64,000 nt of DNA, from contig CAVVZJ010000010.1 of NCBI GenBank assembly GCA_963752755.1, positions 310,001 to 374,000 on the forward strand, read 5' to 3'. This stretch comes from CAVVZJ01 sp963752755. GTDB lineage: Bacteria; Planctomycetota; Planctomycetia; Isosphaerales; Isosphaeraceae. The position numbers and the translations under genes were made by a program. Below are positions 13,967 through 23,042 of the stretch, piece by piece (position 1 is the stretch's first letter; every line of letters starts with the position of its first letter). The notes beneath the pieces were generated by a model. It was not told the DNA's origin, ran no database searches, and saw only the letters and a program-made list of their open reading frames with translations.

Positions 13967-14878
13967 AGAGCGCTCGGAAATAATGAGCCGAACGGCACAC
14001 TGACTGCTCCTTCGTGAATCGGAGAGTGAGCCCCGGGACCGAAGGAGCACAGGCCATGAAACCGCTCGTCAGCGATGCCCTCTGGGAACGCCTCCAACCG
14101 CTGCTGCCGCCCCCGCCCCCACGCCGCTTCCGCTTCCCCGGCCGCAAGCCCCTGGATTACCGCAAGATCCTCACCGGCATCCTCTTCGTGCTCAAGACCG
14201 GCATCGCCTGGGACGACCTGCCCGCCGAGTGGGGCTGCGGCTGCGGCAAGACCTGTAGTCACTACCTGCGACTCTGGCACCAGGCGGGCGTCTGGCTCAA
14301 GTTGCACGCCGTGTTGCTGGCCGAACTCAACGGCGCCGACCAGATCGACTGGGAGCGGGCGCTGATCGACGCCTCCTTTGCCGAGGCTCCCGAAGGGGGC
14401 GAGGACACGGGCCCAAATCCCACCGACCGCGGCAGATCGGGCAGCAAGCACCACGTGATGACCGATGCGCACGGTATCCCCTTGTCCGCGACCGTGACCG
14501 CGGCCAACGTCAACGAGGTCACGCAAGTCTTCGCGGTCCTGGACGACATGCCGCCGGTCGGCGGCAAGCCCGGGCCGAAGCGGCAGAAGCCCGAGCGCCT
14601 GCAAGGCGACCGCGGCTATGACTCCGAACCGGTGCGGCAGGAGTTGCGCCGGCGGGGGATCACCCCGATCCTGGCCGCCCGCAACACCGAGCACGGGAGC
14701 GGGCTGGGGGTCTTCCGCTGGTTCGTGGAGCGGACCATCTCCTGGCTGCATTCGTTCGGCCGCCTGCGGCGCCGTCTGGATCGGCTCACGGAGCTTCAGG
14801 AGGCGTTCCTCCATCTGGCCTGTGCCCTGATCTGTTTGAGGTTCCTGGGACCATAACCTCATTTTTTCCGAGCGCTCT
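13967..14878 (+). mobile_element. IS5-family (IS427-like) insertion sequence, complete
   Basis: Inverted ends agagcgctcgga / ccgagcgctct at 13967 and 14878, flanked by a TA on each side (13965-13966, 14879-14880), as expected for TA-targeting IS5 relatives. It sits inside the left copy of the 12-bp target duplication of the IS4 element next to it, so it inserted after that element. Confidence 0.9.
14056..14856 (+). CDS. IS5-family transposase (IS427 group)
   Basis: 266 residues from ATG 14056, preceded by GAAGGAGCACAGGCC. N-terminal block LVSDALWERLQPLLPPPPP, then ILTGILFVLKTGIAWDDLP. The DDE residues lie in ALIDASFAEAPEGGEDTGPN (first Asp), LQGDRGYDSEPVRQEL (second Asp) and FRWFVERTISWLHSFGRLR (Glu). 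It is a single uninterrupted frame within an element with intact ends, so it is probably functional. Confidence 0.92.
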   Translation: MKPLVSDALWERLQPLLPPPPPRRFRFPGRKPLDYRKILTGILFVLKTGIAWDDLPAEWGCGCGKTCSHYLRLWHQAGVWLKLHAVLLAELNGADQIDWERALIDASFAEAPEGGEDTGPNPTDRGRSGSKHHVMTDAHGIPLSATVTAANVNEVTQVFAVLDDMPPVGGKPGPKRQKPERLQGDRGYDSEPVRQELRRRGITPILAARNTEHGSGLGVFRWFVERTISWLHSFGRLRRRLDRLTELQEAFLHLACALICLRFLGP

Positions 14879-14885
14879 TAAGGAC

Positions 14886-16345
14886 AATACCGTTCAAATT
14901 GGCGCAAGTCACAGCCTCCTGTTACCTTAGGTTTGCTGAGAACCGAGGCAACCAGGAGGCCGCGACTCGCATGCCACGAGGACAATGCACGCTCCCGGCC
15001 GATGAGGCGGGCCGGATCTTGGATCGCCTGGCGGGACGCGAACAGGTTATCCGCACCGAGGACATCCGACAAGCACTGGCGGCAACCGGCCGGGTCAACA
15101 CCTGCGATTGCGTCCTGACCTACGAGGTCATCCTTCGGGTGGTGCTCGCGATGGGCTTGTTGACCGACCTGCCGATCCGCCAGGTCTTCAAGCACGCCCG
15201 CCGGCTCCGCGTCGGCGAGGCGTCGCCGCCGCGCTCGAACCTGTGTATGGCCCGACGGCGGCTCGGCGTGGCGCCCCTGCGGCATCTCTTCGGCCGGGTC
15301 GTCCGCCCGCTGGGGCGGCCCGAGACCCCGGGGGCCTTCTACCAGGGACTGCGCCTACGGCACGGTCCTCGACGTGCCCGACTCGGACGCCAACGCGACC
15401 GCCTTCGGCGGGGCCGCGTGGCGACGGCGCCTTCCCCCAGATCCGCAAGCTCAGCCTGGTCGAACTGGGGACCCATGCCGAGGTCGCCTTCGTCGTGCGG
15501 CCCGGCCGTAGCGACGAGCGAGCCATGGTCGCCGGCTTGCTCCGACACCTCACCCCGGGGATGCTCCTGCTGCTGGACCGGGCGTTCTTCAGCGACGAGC
15601 GGTGGCGGCAGTTGGAGGCGCGGGGTGGGAAGCTCCTGGCGCGGGTCGTCAAGTCGTTGATCCTGCGGCCGATTCACGTGCTGGCCGACGGCTCGTACCT
15701 GGCCCAGATCTACCGGAACGAGGCCGACCGCCGCCAGGACCGCGACGGGATCACCGTCCGGGTGATCCGGTACACGCGGGACGACTCGCAACGGGTCGGC
15801 CACGGCGAGGAGCACGTCCTGATCACCAACCTGCTCGACGCGACGGCCCACCCGGCGACGGGATTGCTCATCCTTTATCATGAACGCTGGGAAGAGGAAC
15901 GGACCTTCGACGAGCAGAAGACCCATCAGGACCCGCGGCGAGCGACCAAGCCGGCCCAGTTGCGGAGCGAGACGCCCGCCGGGGTGATCCAGGAGTTGTA
16001 CGCCCGGTCGCTGGGCCATTTCGTGATCCGGTCGCTGATGTGCGAGGCCGCCGGGACGGCGGGTCTGGACCCGGACGCGCTGTCGTTCACGGGTTGCTTC
16101 CAGATCCTGAAGTGCCGGCTGCCGGAGTGCGAGAGCCGGACGCCCGCAGCGTTCGAGGCGTGGTATCCGGGCGTGCTCTGGGAGATGCAGATGGAGCGCA
16201 CCGACCCACGCCGGAACCGGATCAATCCGCGAGTGATCAAGCGGAAGATGTCGAAATGGAAGAAGAAGCGATCGGAACATCGACACCTTCCGCCCTTGAG
16301 GAAAACCTTTCCAGAGGCGGTGGTTATGCGCCGTTGAACGGTATT
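14886..16345 (+). mobile_element. IS4-family insertion sequence with dead transposase, 12-bp duplication
   Basis: Ends aataccgttcaa (14886-14897) and ttgaacggtatt (16334-16345). The right flank is ggctctaaggac (16346-16357). The left copy is recovered as ggctcta (13960-13966) plus aggac (14881-14885) once the later IS5 insertion is removed. The 12-bp duplication fits IS4. The target was the 5' part of an IS701 transposase gene. Confidence 0.9.
14971..16337 (+). pseudogene. IS4-family transposase, frameshifted
   Basis: The first frame from ATG 14971 (AGGAGG upstream) reads CTLPADEAGRILDRLAGREQ and LRVGEASPPRSNLCMARRRLG up to about residue 130. Near 15345-15440 it passes through a second frame (GTVLDVPDSDANATAFGG, the first Asp block) into a third that runs to 16337. 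That frame has LLLLDRAFFSDERWRQLEARG (second Asp) and the signature YHERWEEERTFDEQK, which fits Y-(2)-R-(3)-E-(6)-K. The two indels in 100 bases inactivate the gene although the element ends are intact. Confidence 0.85.
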
Positions 16346-16480
16346 GGCTCTAAGGACACCCGCTCCCACCTGGGCGTCTACGTCCGCAGCCAACTCTCCG
16401 ACCTGCCCGAGAAGAGCGTCGAGCCGATCGCCTTGGAGGCGGACGTCGTGCTGACCTGCCCCCGAATCCTGGTCCAGGGG

Positions 16481-17374
16481 TTATGAGAGTACGGGGTCGG
16501 GGATCGGCACGGCCTCGGCCGGGGGGAGCGAAGCGACCCCAGGCTTGATCTGGGCCGCTGCGAACTCCGCCGGGGTCTGGTAGCCCAGCGAGCGGTGCGG
16601 CCTCCGGTGGTTGTAGTCCAGGCGATGATCTTCGAGGATGACCTTCGCCTCCTTCAGCGTCTCGAACATCTCCCGGTCCAGAAGCTCGTCCCTCAGCCGG
16701 CTGTTGAACGTCTCGCTGTAGGCGTTCTCCCACGGGCTCCCCGGGGCGATGTACAGCGTCTTGGCCCCACGACCGGCCAGCCAGCCCCTGACCGCCTCGG
16801 CGATGAACTCCGGCCCGTTGTCGCTGCGGATGAACTCCGGTTCGCCCCGCACCTCGAACAGGTATTCCAGGGTAGAGACCACATCCTTCGCCGTCAGGTG
16901 CCGCTCCACCTCGATCGTCAGGCATTCCCGGGTGAACTCGTCGACCACCGGCAGCAGCTTCAGGCCCCGCCCGTCGGCCGTCTGGTCGTGGATGAAGTCG
17001 TAGCTCCAGACGTGGTTCGGACGCTCGGACCGGCGGCGGCCGCAGCCGTTCTCGCTCTGCCCCGACCGGCGGCGTTTCCGCTGCGCCTGCGGCACCTTCA
17101 GGCCCTCCCGCCGCCAGAGGCGGTGGACCCGCTTGAGGTTGACCGACCACCCCTCCCGCTTCAGCAACGCCCGGATGCGTCGATAGCCGTAGCGGGGATG
17201 CTCCCGGGCCAGGGCCCTGATCCGCAACAACAACTCTTCCTCTCGTTCTCGTTCGGTCCCCACGTATCGCTGGCTCGACCGGGGCACGCCCAGGGCTCGG
17301 CAGGCCCGACGCTCGGAGATCTGAAAGGCCGCCATCGCCTTGGCGACGGCCTCTCGCCTCCGGGTCGGGCTCAC
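16481..17374 (-). CDS. IS3-family transposase OrfB (integrase core)
   Basis: 297 residues with an rve-type DDE integrase core: VWSYDFIHDQTADGRGLKLL (first Asp), FIRSDNGPEFIAEAVRGWL (second Asp), GSPWENAYSETFNSRLRDEL (Glu). An N-terminal HTH_21 region is present (RRIRALLKREGWSVNLKRVH, RLWRREGL). The start is GTG at 17374, which overlaps the OrfA TGA as GTGA. This suggests translational coupling rather than the usual -1 frameshift. No internal stops, so it could be active. Confidence 0.92.
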   Translation of the reverse strand: MSPTRRREAVAKAMAAFQISERRACRALGVPRSSQRYVGTEREREEELLLRIRALAREHPRYGYRRIRALLKREGWSVNLKRVHRLWRREGLKVPQAQRKRRRSGQSENGCGRRRSERPNHVWSYDFIHDQTADGRGLKLLPVVDEFTRECLTIEVERHLTAKDVVSTLEYLFEVRGEPEFIRSDNGPEFIAEAVRGWLAGRGAKTLYIAPGSPWENAYSETFNSRLRDELLDREMFETLKEAKVILEDHRLDYNHRRPHRSLGYQTPAEFAAAQIKPGVASLPPAEAVPIPDPVLS

Positions 17375-17649
17375 GAGTTTCCCCGGGCGGCCTCCTTGAG
17401 GATCGCCTTGTCCAGGGCCAGGTCGGCGACCAGGGCCTTGAGCCGGGCGTTCTCCTTCTCCAGCTCCTTCAGCCGCCTCATCTCGTCGGCCTTGATGCCG
17501 CCGAACTGATTTCGCCCGCGGTAGTAGGTGTTCTCGGCGATGCCCAGGGCCTTGCAGATCTCGGGGATGGCGACCCCCTTGGCCAGCTCGGCGTCGGCCT
17601 CACGGAGCTTGCGGATGATCTGCTCGGGCGAGTGGCGGATACGCTTCAT
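17371..17649 (-). CDS. IS3-family transposase OrfA
   Basis: 92 residues: a helix-turn-helix (HSPEQIIRKLREADAELAKG, VAIPEICKALGIAENTYYRG) followed by a leucine-rich coiled coil (RRLKELEKENARLKALVADL), the IS407-group pattern. It binds the element ends and regulates transposition together with OrfB. AGGAGG-like sequence (ggaggacttt) lies just upstream of the ATG. The stop overlaps the OrfB start. Confidence 0.92.
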   Translation of the reverse strand: MKRIRHSPEQIIRKLREADAELAKGVAIPEICKALGIAENTYYRGRNQFGGIKADEMRRLKELEKENARLKALVADLALDKAILKEAARGNS

Positions 17650-18768
17650 CGAAAGTCCTCCTGCCCTCGTGGGCGAGAATGACTCTCATATCGGCTGGAC
17701 CAGTCCAGGGGGAGCAGGTCAGCCCCACGCACCCTCCAGGAGTTCCTCAGCCAGCTCGAATGGCAGGAAGATCGGGTGCATGACCGACTCCAGCAACTGG
17801 CGGTCGCCGAGCACCAGGGCCCCCACACCCTGGGGCTCTTCGACGAGACCGGCGATCCCAAGAAGGGGGACAAGACCCCCGGCGTCCAGAAGCAATGGTG
17901 CGGCCGCCTGGGTAAGACCGAGAACTTCGTCGTCACGGTCCACCTGGGCTACGCCCGCGACGACTTCCACTGCCTGCTCGACGGCGAGCTGTTCTTGCCC
18001 GAGAGCTGGGACGCCGATCGCGACCGCGGCCGCGGCCGCGGCCGCGAGGCGGGCATCCCCGACGCGGTGGTCTACCGGCCCAAGTGGAAGATTGCCCTGG
18101 AGTTGTACGACCGGGCCGTCGGCCACGGTGTCCACTTCGAATGGTAGACGTTCGATGAGGGCTACGGAGGCAAGCCCGAGTTGTTGCGCGAGCTGGCGAC
18201 GCGGAACCAGCGATACGTCGCCGAGGTACCGCGCAACCTCGCCGGCGGGCTCGACCGGCCGCGGGTCGTGACCCTGCCGTACCACAAGAACCGCCGCGGT
18301 GGCGGCCGCAAGGTCCCTCGATTGGCCAGTGGCAGCCGCCCGGCTCGGCGGGTCGATGAGCTGCTCGGCGACCCGCGGCTGCGGGACCAGCCCTGGCAGC
18401 GATTCCAGGTCAAGGATGCTCAGAATGGGCCGATGGTCTGGGAGTGCAAGCCTACAATGCTGACGGTCAAGGGGGCCGACGGCTTGCCGGGGAGACGCTC
18501 CACCTGCTGTTCGCCCGCGAGGTTCTGGACCCGGCCGCGGTGAAGTGCTTCGTGAGCAACGCGCCGGTGGGGACCGGCGTCGGGACTTTGCTGTTGGTCG
18601 CCTTCGCGCGCTGGCGCGTGGAGCGTTGCTTTGAGGACCAGAAGAGTGAGATCGGGTTGGACCAGTACGAGGGCCAGCGTTACCCGGGGCTGAAACGTCA
18701 CCTGATCCTCTCAGCGGTCAACTCCCTGTTCCTGGCCCGAGTGCGCGAGGAGTTGCGGGGGGAAAATC

Positions 18769-20300
18769 GGGTGAGCGTCTTTTCTGTTGGTAGATGCTTG
18801 GGGCATCAGTTGATGGATCGCTCCCAGAAGGCATCCCATTGGCTGGGCTCGCCTTCGTATAACGCCCGGAGGTGGCAGACCGCGTCAGCCCCGTCGCCGC
18901 CCCAACGCATCCCGCTCTGGTTCAGCCGCTGGTTAACCACTGTCTTGCACGCCGCCTCGATGTGACCCGAGCCGATCTGCCAGCCCTCCGCCTGATACCG
19001 GGGGTAGTCCATCCGATGCAGGTTGTTCCGCACATAACCGGTCACCTGGCGATGCTCTTCCCGTGTCGCGGCCGATCGACCGTTGAGGTCCAACGCCTCC
19101 AACTCGGCGAGGATCGCCACGCCGCCTTCGTGCTTCATCTGATGGCTCCACTGCTCCGTCAACTCCTCGGCGGCTGTCGCGTCCCCACGGCAATAGACCT
19201 TGGCCAGGTCGCCGAGGTGCTCCGCTGCGTGGTAGAAGTCCAGGCTGCGCACGGCGCGGGGGAAGAACCCGTCCATGAAGTCCTCCAGCCCGGACCCGCC
19301 GTCGGTCAAGGCCACCCACTGCTCGACCCGGTCCAGGCCCACCTGGGCCGCTTGGCGACGCATCCGCGTCCCCAAGGCGTCGAGGTCGATCCGCCCGGCC
19401 CGGTAGCGGGCCTTCGGCGGGTGCGGCTTGGGCCCCGCCGCGGTGGCCACGACGCGGGGGTTGAAGACCTTGCCCACGTAGACCATTCGGCCGTCGGCCT
19501 TGACCCCGCCTTCCCCCTGGATCCCGATGCCCGTGGCATCGACGCTGACGTAGGCGACCGTCCGGCCACGGGCGTCGCGGTTCCAACACCAATCGACGGC
19601 CGCCCCGAGGGCGTGCCCGGCGTCCCAGAGCGTGCCCAACCGCTCGCCGGCCGCTTCAGTGGTGCGTTCGACCGTCGATTCGGCCAGCCGGAGGCCGGAC
19701 ATCTTCGGCAGGAGCTTCGCGGCCGCCTCGGCGAAGCTGCCCACCGTGCCGGCCAGGGTCGCGACCTGCTCAGCCCCCGGCGTCAGCTTGGGGGCGGAGA
19801 ACCCCAACGCGGCATCGATGGGGACGTGGCCTTGGTGACAGGCCGGGCAGAGGGAATAGCGCGGTCCGAGACCACGATGGGGCCGAGGAGGCTGACAAAG
19901 GTCTTGTCCCGGCGGTCTTGAAACTTGCTCGGTCCCTGACAGGTCGGACAGCTCATGCTGGAGCCCTGGTCCCCCCCTTTTCCGCTCGTTCAGAGCGGCT
20001 TCCAGAGCCCTGGCGCCGATCTTGTGGACCCGGTCCCGGACCTCGAACTCGGTCGCTCCCAGGAGCTTGTCATCGGGCTTGGACGCCAAGAGCCGTGCGA
20101 GTTGACGCAAGTCGTCGTCACAGGCCGAGCGGAGGGTCTGGTAGAGGCGCTCGGCGTCCGCTTCTTGTTCGGAGGTCAATGGGATCTCGGGGATGGACAT
20201 GGGAAGGGCCCTTCGTGAACCGATGACGACGGAATCGAGGACGACCCATCAATGAGCCCCGTTGTACGAAATCTTCCACCAACAATCGAGACGCTCACCC
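18769..20300 (-). mobile_element. ISKra4-family insertion sequence, 9-bp target duplication
   Basis: Inverted ends gggtgagcgtct (18769-18780) and agacgctcaccc (20289-20300), with weaker matching further in. The flanks are direct repeats gggaaaatc at 18760-18768 and 20301-20309. Removing the element rejoins the IS701 transposase end in frame. It encodes one transposase on the minus strand. Confidence 0.92.
18806..20200 (-). CDS. ISKra4-family transposase
   Basis: 464 residues. Conserved blocks: FSAPKLTPGAEQVATLAGTV, AYVSVDATGIGIQGEGG (Asp), VALTDGGSGLEDF with LDFYHAAEHLGDLAKVY (Asp), and GSGHIEAACKTVVNQRLNQS then GMRWGGDGADAVCHLRALYE near the end. About residues 75-125 appear out of frame. 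The neighbouring frame reads SMSCPTCQGPSKFQDRRDKT then FVSLLGPIVVSDRA, restoring the CxxC zinc ribbon that this family carries, and the original frame resumes at SLCPACHQGH. Two compensating indels (one in a seven-C run near 19973) thus scramble the zinc ribbon, so activity is doubtful if they are real. Confidence 0.85.
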   Translation of the reverse strand: MSIPEIPLTSEQEADAERLYQTLRSACDDDLRQLARLLASKPDDKLLGATEFEVRDRVHKIGARALEAALNERKRGGPGLQHELSDLSGTEQVSRPPGQDLCQPPRPHRGLGPRYSLCPACHQGHVPIDAALGFSAPKLTPGAEQVATLAGTVGSFAEAAAKLLPKMSGLRLAESTVERTTEAAGERLGTLWDAGHALGAAVDWCWNRDARGRTVAYVSVDATGIGIQGEGGVKADGRMVYVGKVFNPRVVATAAGPKPHPPKARYRAGRIDLDALGTRMRRQAAQVGLDRVEQWVALTDGGSGLEDFMDGFFPRAVRSLDFYHAAEHLGDLAKVYCRGDATAAEELTEQWSHQMKHEGGVAILAELEALDLNGRSAATREEHRQVTGYVRNNLHRMDYPRYQAEGWQIGSGHIEAACKTVVNQRLNQSGMRWGGDGADAVCHLRALYEGEPSQWDAFWERSIN

Positions 20301-20387
20301 GGGAAAATCTAGGGCGGCAAAATTCTTTTGATCAAGGGCGATGAAGTCGTTACTCCTTGAGCGAGAGCCGCTTCGAAGAGTCACCCC

Positions 20388-21104
20388 ATGCCGCGACGGA
20401 GTGCCCGCCCCCAGCCCGATCGGATCGTGGATCGGCCCGCCTCCACACGGGTCTGCCCCACCTGCGCCGGGCCGCTCTGGTCCGCGGCCACGGCGCAGCG
20501 CACCGTCGTGACCTGCGAGGGGCTAGTCCGCTTGTCCCGGCAGATCCGCAGCTGCCGCAACCCCGACTGCCCACGCCACAGGGTCGGCCTCCGCCCCGAG
20601 ACGGAGGGGCGCTTCGCCTTGCCCCAGCACGAGTTCGGCCTGGACGTCATCGCCACGGTCGGTCACCTCCGCCACGCCGAGCATCGTAGCGTGCCCGCGA
20701 TCCACGCCGAGCTGGTCCGCCGCGGCGGGCCGATCGGCGCCCGGAGCGTCAGCAACCTGCTGGATCGCGATGACGAGCGGCTGACGCTCGCGCTGTCGGA
20801 CACCGAGCGGCTCCGAAGGGCGGCCGCCGCGGCGGGCCAGGTCGTCCTGGCCATCGACGGCTTGCAGCCCGACGTCGGCCACGAGGGACACTGGGTCTTC
20901 CGCGACGTCCTCAGGGGCACGGTCCTCCTGGCCAGGAGCCTCCTGGCCTCGAGGCAAGACGATCTGGCCGCGTTGATCGGCGCGGTGAAGCGAGCGTTGG
21001 ACGTGCCGATCGTCGGGGTGGTCTCCGATGGCCAGGACTCGATCCGCAAGGCGGTCCAGAAGGCCCTCGACGGCGTCCCCCATCAACTCGGTCACTCGCC
21101 ATGA
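20388..21104 (+). pseudogene. zinc-ribbon transposase, N-terminal fragment
   Basis: About 238 residues: an N-terminal zinc ribbon (CPTCAGPLWS...CRNPDCPRH), then VVLAIDGLQPDVGHEGHWVF and VPIVGVVSDGQDSIRKAVQK, which look like the first two acidic blocks of a DDE transposase found in planctomycetes. It ends abruptly at GVPHQLGHSP where homologues should continue with a His-rich LCHFH-like block and a C-terminal half. The truncation point is about 50 bases before the tRNA gene, so it may mark the island boundary. The family was not assigned. Confidence 0.6.
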
Positions 21105-21159
21105 TTTGAGACGACCCGCTTGACGCTCACCGCAGAATGCGGTTGAATACTTCCCTCAC

Positions 21160-21233
21160 GGGCGATTAGCTCAGTTGGCTAGAGCGCCAGCTCGACACGC
21201 TGGAGGTCGCAGGTTCGAGCCCTGCATCGCCCA
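21160..21233 (+). tRNA. tRNA-Val (anticodon GAC)
   Basis: Complete cloverleaf: acceptor gggcgat/atcgccc with discriminator A, D-arm gctc/gagc, anticodon stem ccagc/gctgg with loop tcgacac, variable aggtc, T-arm gcagg ttcgagc cctgc. Anticodon GAC reads Val codons GUC/GUU. CCA is not encoded. Position 33 is C instead of the almost universal U, which is odd for a working tRNA. A tyrosine integrase begins 88 bases downstream, so the 3' half is a plausible attachment site. Confidence 0.88.
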
Positions 21234-21321
21234 CTCAAGCCTTGAAAGGACTTAAGGCGATCGTAGAATCCCTCCCGGTGGCCCTGGCAGAGCATTCTGG
21301 CAGAGAACCGGGGGGACAATC

Positions 21322-22344
21322 ATGCCCAGGAAACGGCCCGAACCCTTCTGGCGTGCCGAGCGGCAGTGCTACTTCGTCCAGATCGGCTGGAAGCAGCATC
21401 GGCTCGCCCCCGACGAGGGGGAAGCCTGGCGGCTCTACCACGAGCTGATGAGCCGGCCGCCGGAACCGCAGCGGCCCGAGACCGACCGGCCCCTGCTGGT
21501 CGTCGAAATCCTCGACGCCTTCCTGAGCTGGTGCGCGGCCAACAGCACCCCCAGGACCTACCAATGGCGCAAGGACATGCTGGAGACCTTCGCCAGGGGC
21601 ATCCCGCGCGACCTGCCCGTCTCGCAGCTCAAGGCCTTCCACGTAACCCGCAAGATGAACGCCCACCCGAACTGGGGCAACGACACGCGGGCGAATCTCG
21701 CGCGGTGCGTCCAGCGTGCCTTCCGCTGGGCCTGCCGGCAGGGCCTGATCGAGCAGAACCCGGTGGAGCACGTCGAGAAGCCGCCGCGGGGGCGGAGTGA
21801 GGACGTCTACACCCGCGAGGAGTATGAGCGGCTGCTGGCGCGATTCCCCGACCGGGAATTCCGCGACGTGCTGGTGACCGCCTGGGAGACGGGCTGCTGG
21901 CCGCAGGAGCTGTTCGCCGTCGAGGACCGCTTCGTCGACCACGACGGCCGCCGGTGGCTGTTCCCCGTCAGCGGATCGAAGGGCCGGCGCAAGCCCCGGA
22001 TCGTCTACCTGAGCGACGCGGCCTACGAGGTCACGGCGCGGCTGTGCCGGGCCCATCCCTCCGGCAAGCTCTTCTGCAACCGGGCCGGGCAGCCCTGGGA
22101 CAAGGACACAGTCAGCCGCCGGTTCCTCCTCAAGAAGAAGCGACTGGGCAAGAAGTATTGCCTCTACGGCTTCCGCCACAGCTTCGCCACCCGCAAGCTG
22201 CTCGAGGGGGTCGATCCGATCACGGTGGCGCTGCTGCTCGGCCACTCCAATCTCTCGATGCGGGCCAATCAGTACTCGCACCTGATGAAGAACCCCGAGC
22301 ATTTGCGCAAGGCGCTCAGCCCAGATCGAGATGCCGGAGGATGA
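21322..22344 (+). CDS. tyrosine recombinase / phage-type integrase
   Basis: 340 residues. A SAM-like core-binding domain spans about 58-150 (EILDAFLSWCAANSTPRTYQ, QRAFRWACRQGLIEQNPVEH). The catalytic domain spans about 165-330 with LYGFRHSFAT (R285), LLGHSNLSM (H308) and NQYSHL (nucleophile Y318). The first catalytic Arg, expected in TGCRPQEL, is Trp193 here (codon TGG at 21898, one C-to-T change from CGG), so recombination should be lost or badly impaired. Next to tRNA-Val and facing an excisionase-like gene, it probably integrated this island. Confidence 0.88.
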   Translation: MPRKRPEPFWRAERQCYFVQIGWKQHRLAPDEGEAWRLYHELMSRPPEPQRPETDRPLLVVEILDAFLSWCAANSTPRTYQWRKDMLETFARGIPRDLPVSQLKAFHVTRKMNAHPNWGNDTRANLARCVQRAFRWACRQGLIEQNPVEHVEKPPRGRSEDVYTREEYERLLARFPDREFRDVLVTAWETGCWPQELFAVEDRFVDHDGRRWLFPVSGSKGRRKPRIVYLSDAAYEVTARLCRAHPSGKLFCNRAGQPWDKDTVSRRFLLKKKRLGKKYCLYGFRHSFATRKLLEGVDPITVALLLGHSNLSMRANQYSHLMKNPEHLRKALSPDRDAGG

Positions 22345-22555
22345 CGCGACGTGGCCGGGGCGGGGCCTCGCTCGGGCACGCCTGGTGTCCCTGTTCCGCC
22401 CCGGCGAGGAACGCCCGGATCTGGTCCTCGGTGAAACGCAGCACGCCGCGGCCCATGCCGATCCGGCAACATTTCAGCTTGCCGGAGGCGGCCAGCGCAT
22501 AGACGGTACTCCGGCTGACCCGCAATCGCTCCGCGGCCTCGGCCACGGTCAGCAT
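22316..22555 (-). CDS. excisionase-like helix-turn-helix protein
   Basis: 79 residues from ATG 22555: MLTVAEAAERLRVSRSTVYA, LAASGKLKCCRIGMGRGVLR and FTEDQIRAFL, a winged helix-turn-helix of the MerR/AlpA excisionase type (HTH_17). Such proteins bend attachment-site DNA and steer integrase toward excision, or regulate the island. It is convergent with the integrase and overlaps its 3' end by 29 bases. Its start overlaps the end of a small upstream gene, making it the last gene of a minus-strand island operon. Confidence 0.85.
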   Translation of the reverse strand: MLTVAEAAERLRVSRSTVYALAASGKLKCCRIGMGRGVLRFTEDQIRAFLAGAEQGHQACPSEAPPRPRRVILRHLDLG

Positions 22556-22677
22556 CGTGCACCCCCTTCCTTTGCTTCCTCGCGCACCTTTCGCACCATC
22601 GCGGCGAAGGCCCAACACGCGACGTCCCCCTTCCCAGGGGGCGGGCAGGCCACCACGATCGCCGCCAACTCCGGCAT
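22549..22677 (-). CDS. small hypothetical protein
   Basis: 42 residues (MPELAAIVVACPPPGKGDVA, CWAFAAMVRKVREEAKEGG). The stop overlaps the excisionase ATG (ATGCTGA), the tight packing expected of a real operon member. A longer reading upstream is open but has no obvious start. No family recognised. Confidence rests only on position and overlap. Confidence 0.4.
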   Translation of the reverse strand: MPELAAIVVACPPPGKGDVACWAFAAMVRKVREEAKEGGARC

Positions 22678-22779
22678 ATCACCGATCGCCAGGGCATACG
22701 CCGCGCGCCGCGGCCACGCCCCTCGAAGAACCGCTGCGGATCGAATCCCATCGGCCCCACCGCCACGTCGGTCCCACTT

Positions 22780-23001
22780 TCAGCCGATATCCGGCCCGTC
22801 CTTCCCCCGTGGCTTCTGCGACACCCGTTGCTCCGCCCGCTGCCGGGCCGCATCCAGGGGATCGCTCCCCGGCCCCTCCGGCTCGCGGGACGGCGCCGGC
22901 AGCATCGCGCCCTCCAGATACGCGCCGCCCAGGTTGGCCAGCCGCAGGTCGGCGTAGCGCCAGTCCGCACGGTTGCTGGCGGCCGTGGTACCCCCCGCCA
23001 T
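22780..23001 (-). CDS. small hypothetical protein
   Basis: 73 residues from ATG 23001, with AGGAGAG 4-10 bases upstream. Begins MAGGTTAASNRADWRYADLR and continues LANLGGAYLEGAML, faintly reminiscent of one pentapeptide-repeat turn (A-D/N-L-x-x). The charged C-terminus ends KPRGKDGPDIG. No domain recognised. It lies within the minus-strand run of small island genes. Confidence 0.55.
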   Translation of the reverse strand: MAGGTTAASNRADWRYADLRLANLGGAYLEGAMLPAPSREPEGPGSDPLDAARQRAEQRVSQKPRGKDGPDIG

Positions 23002-23042
23002 GGCCCTCTCTCCTTTCGCCTGGATCCCCGAAGCCATCCCGC

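Larger units (their letters stand above)
16452..17722 (-). mobile_element. IS3-family (IS407 group) insertion sequence
   Basis: Inverted ends tgacctgccccc (16452) and gggggagcaggtca (to 17721), typical of IS407-type IS3 elements. Removing the element restores an in-frame IS701 reading (EADVV then PPRTLQEFL). No clear target duplication was found. It contains OrfA and OrfB in full length. Confidence 0.88.
16346..18768 (+). pseudogene. IS701-family transposase, broken by three insertions
   Basis: Pieces in order: about 13925-13964 (DEITDEMGGK), 16346-16451 (KDTRSHLGVYVRSQLSDLPE then KSVEPIALEAD), 17723-18768 (PPRTLQEFLSQLEWQEDR, LFDETGDPKKGDKTPGVQ, LDGELFLPESW, TFDEGYGGKPELLREL, ARWRVERCFEDQKSEIGLDQYEG) and 20301-20345 (GENLGRQN to the stop). 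Together they give a nearly complete IS701 transposase, cut by IS4 (with IS5), IS3 and ISKra4 elements. It also has an in-frame TAG at about 18147 (HFEW*TFDEG) and a frameshift near 18450-18490, so it was dead independently of the insertions. Confidence 0.85.
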
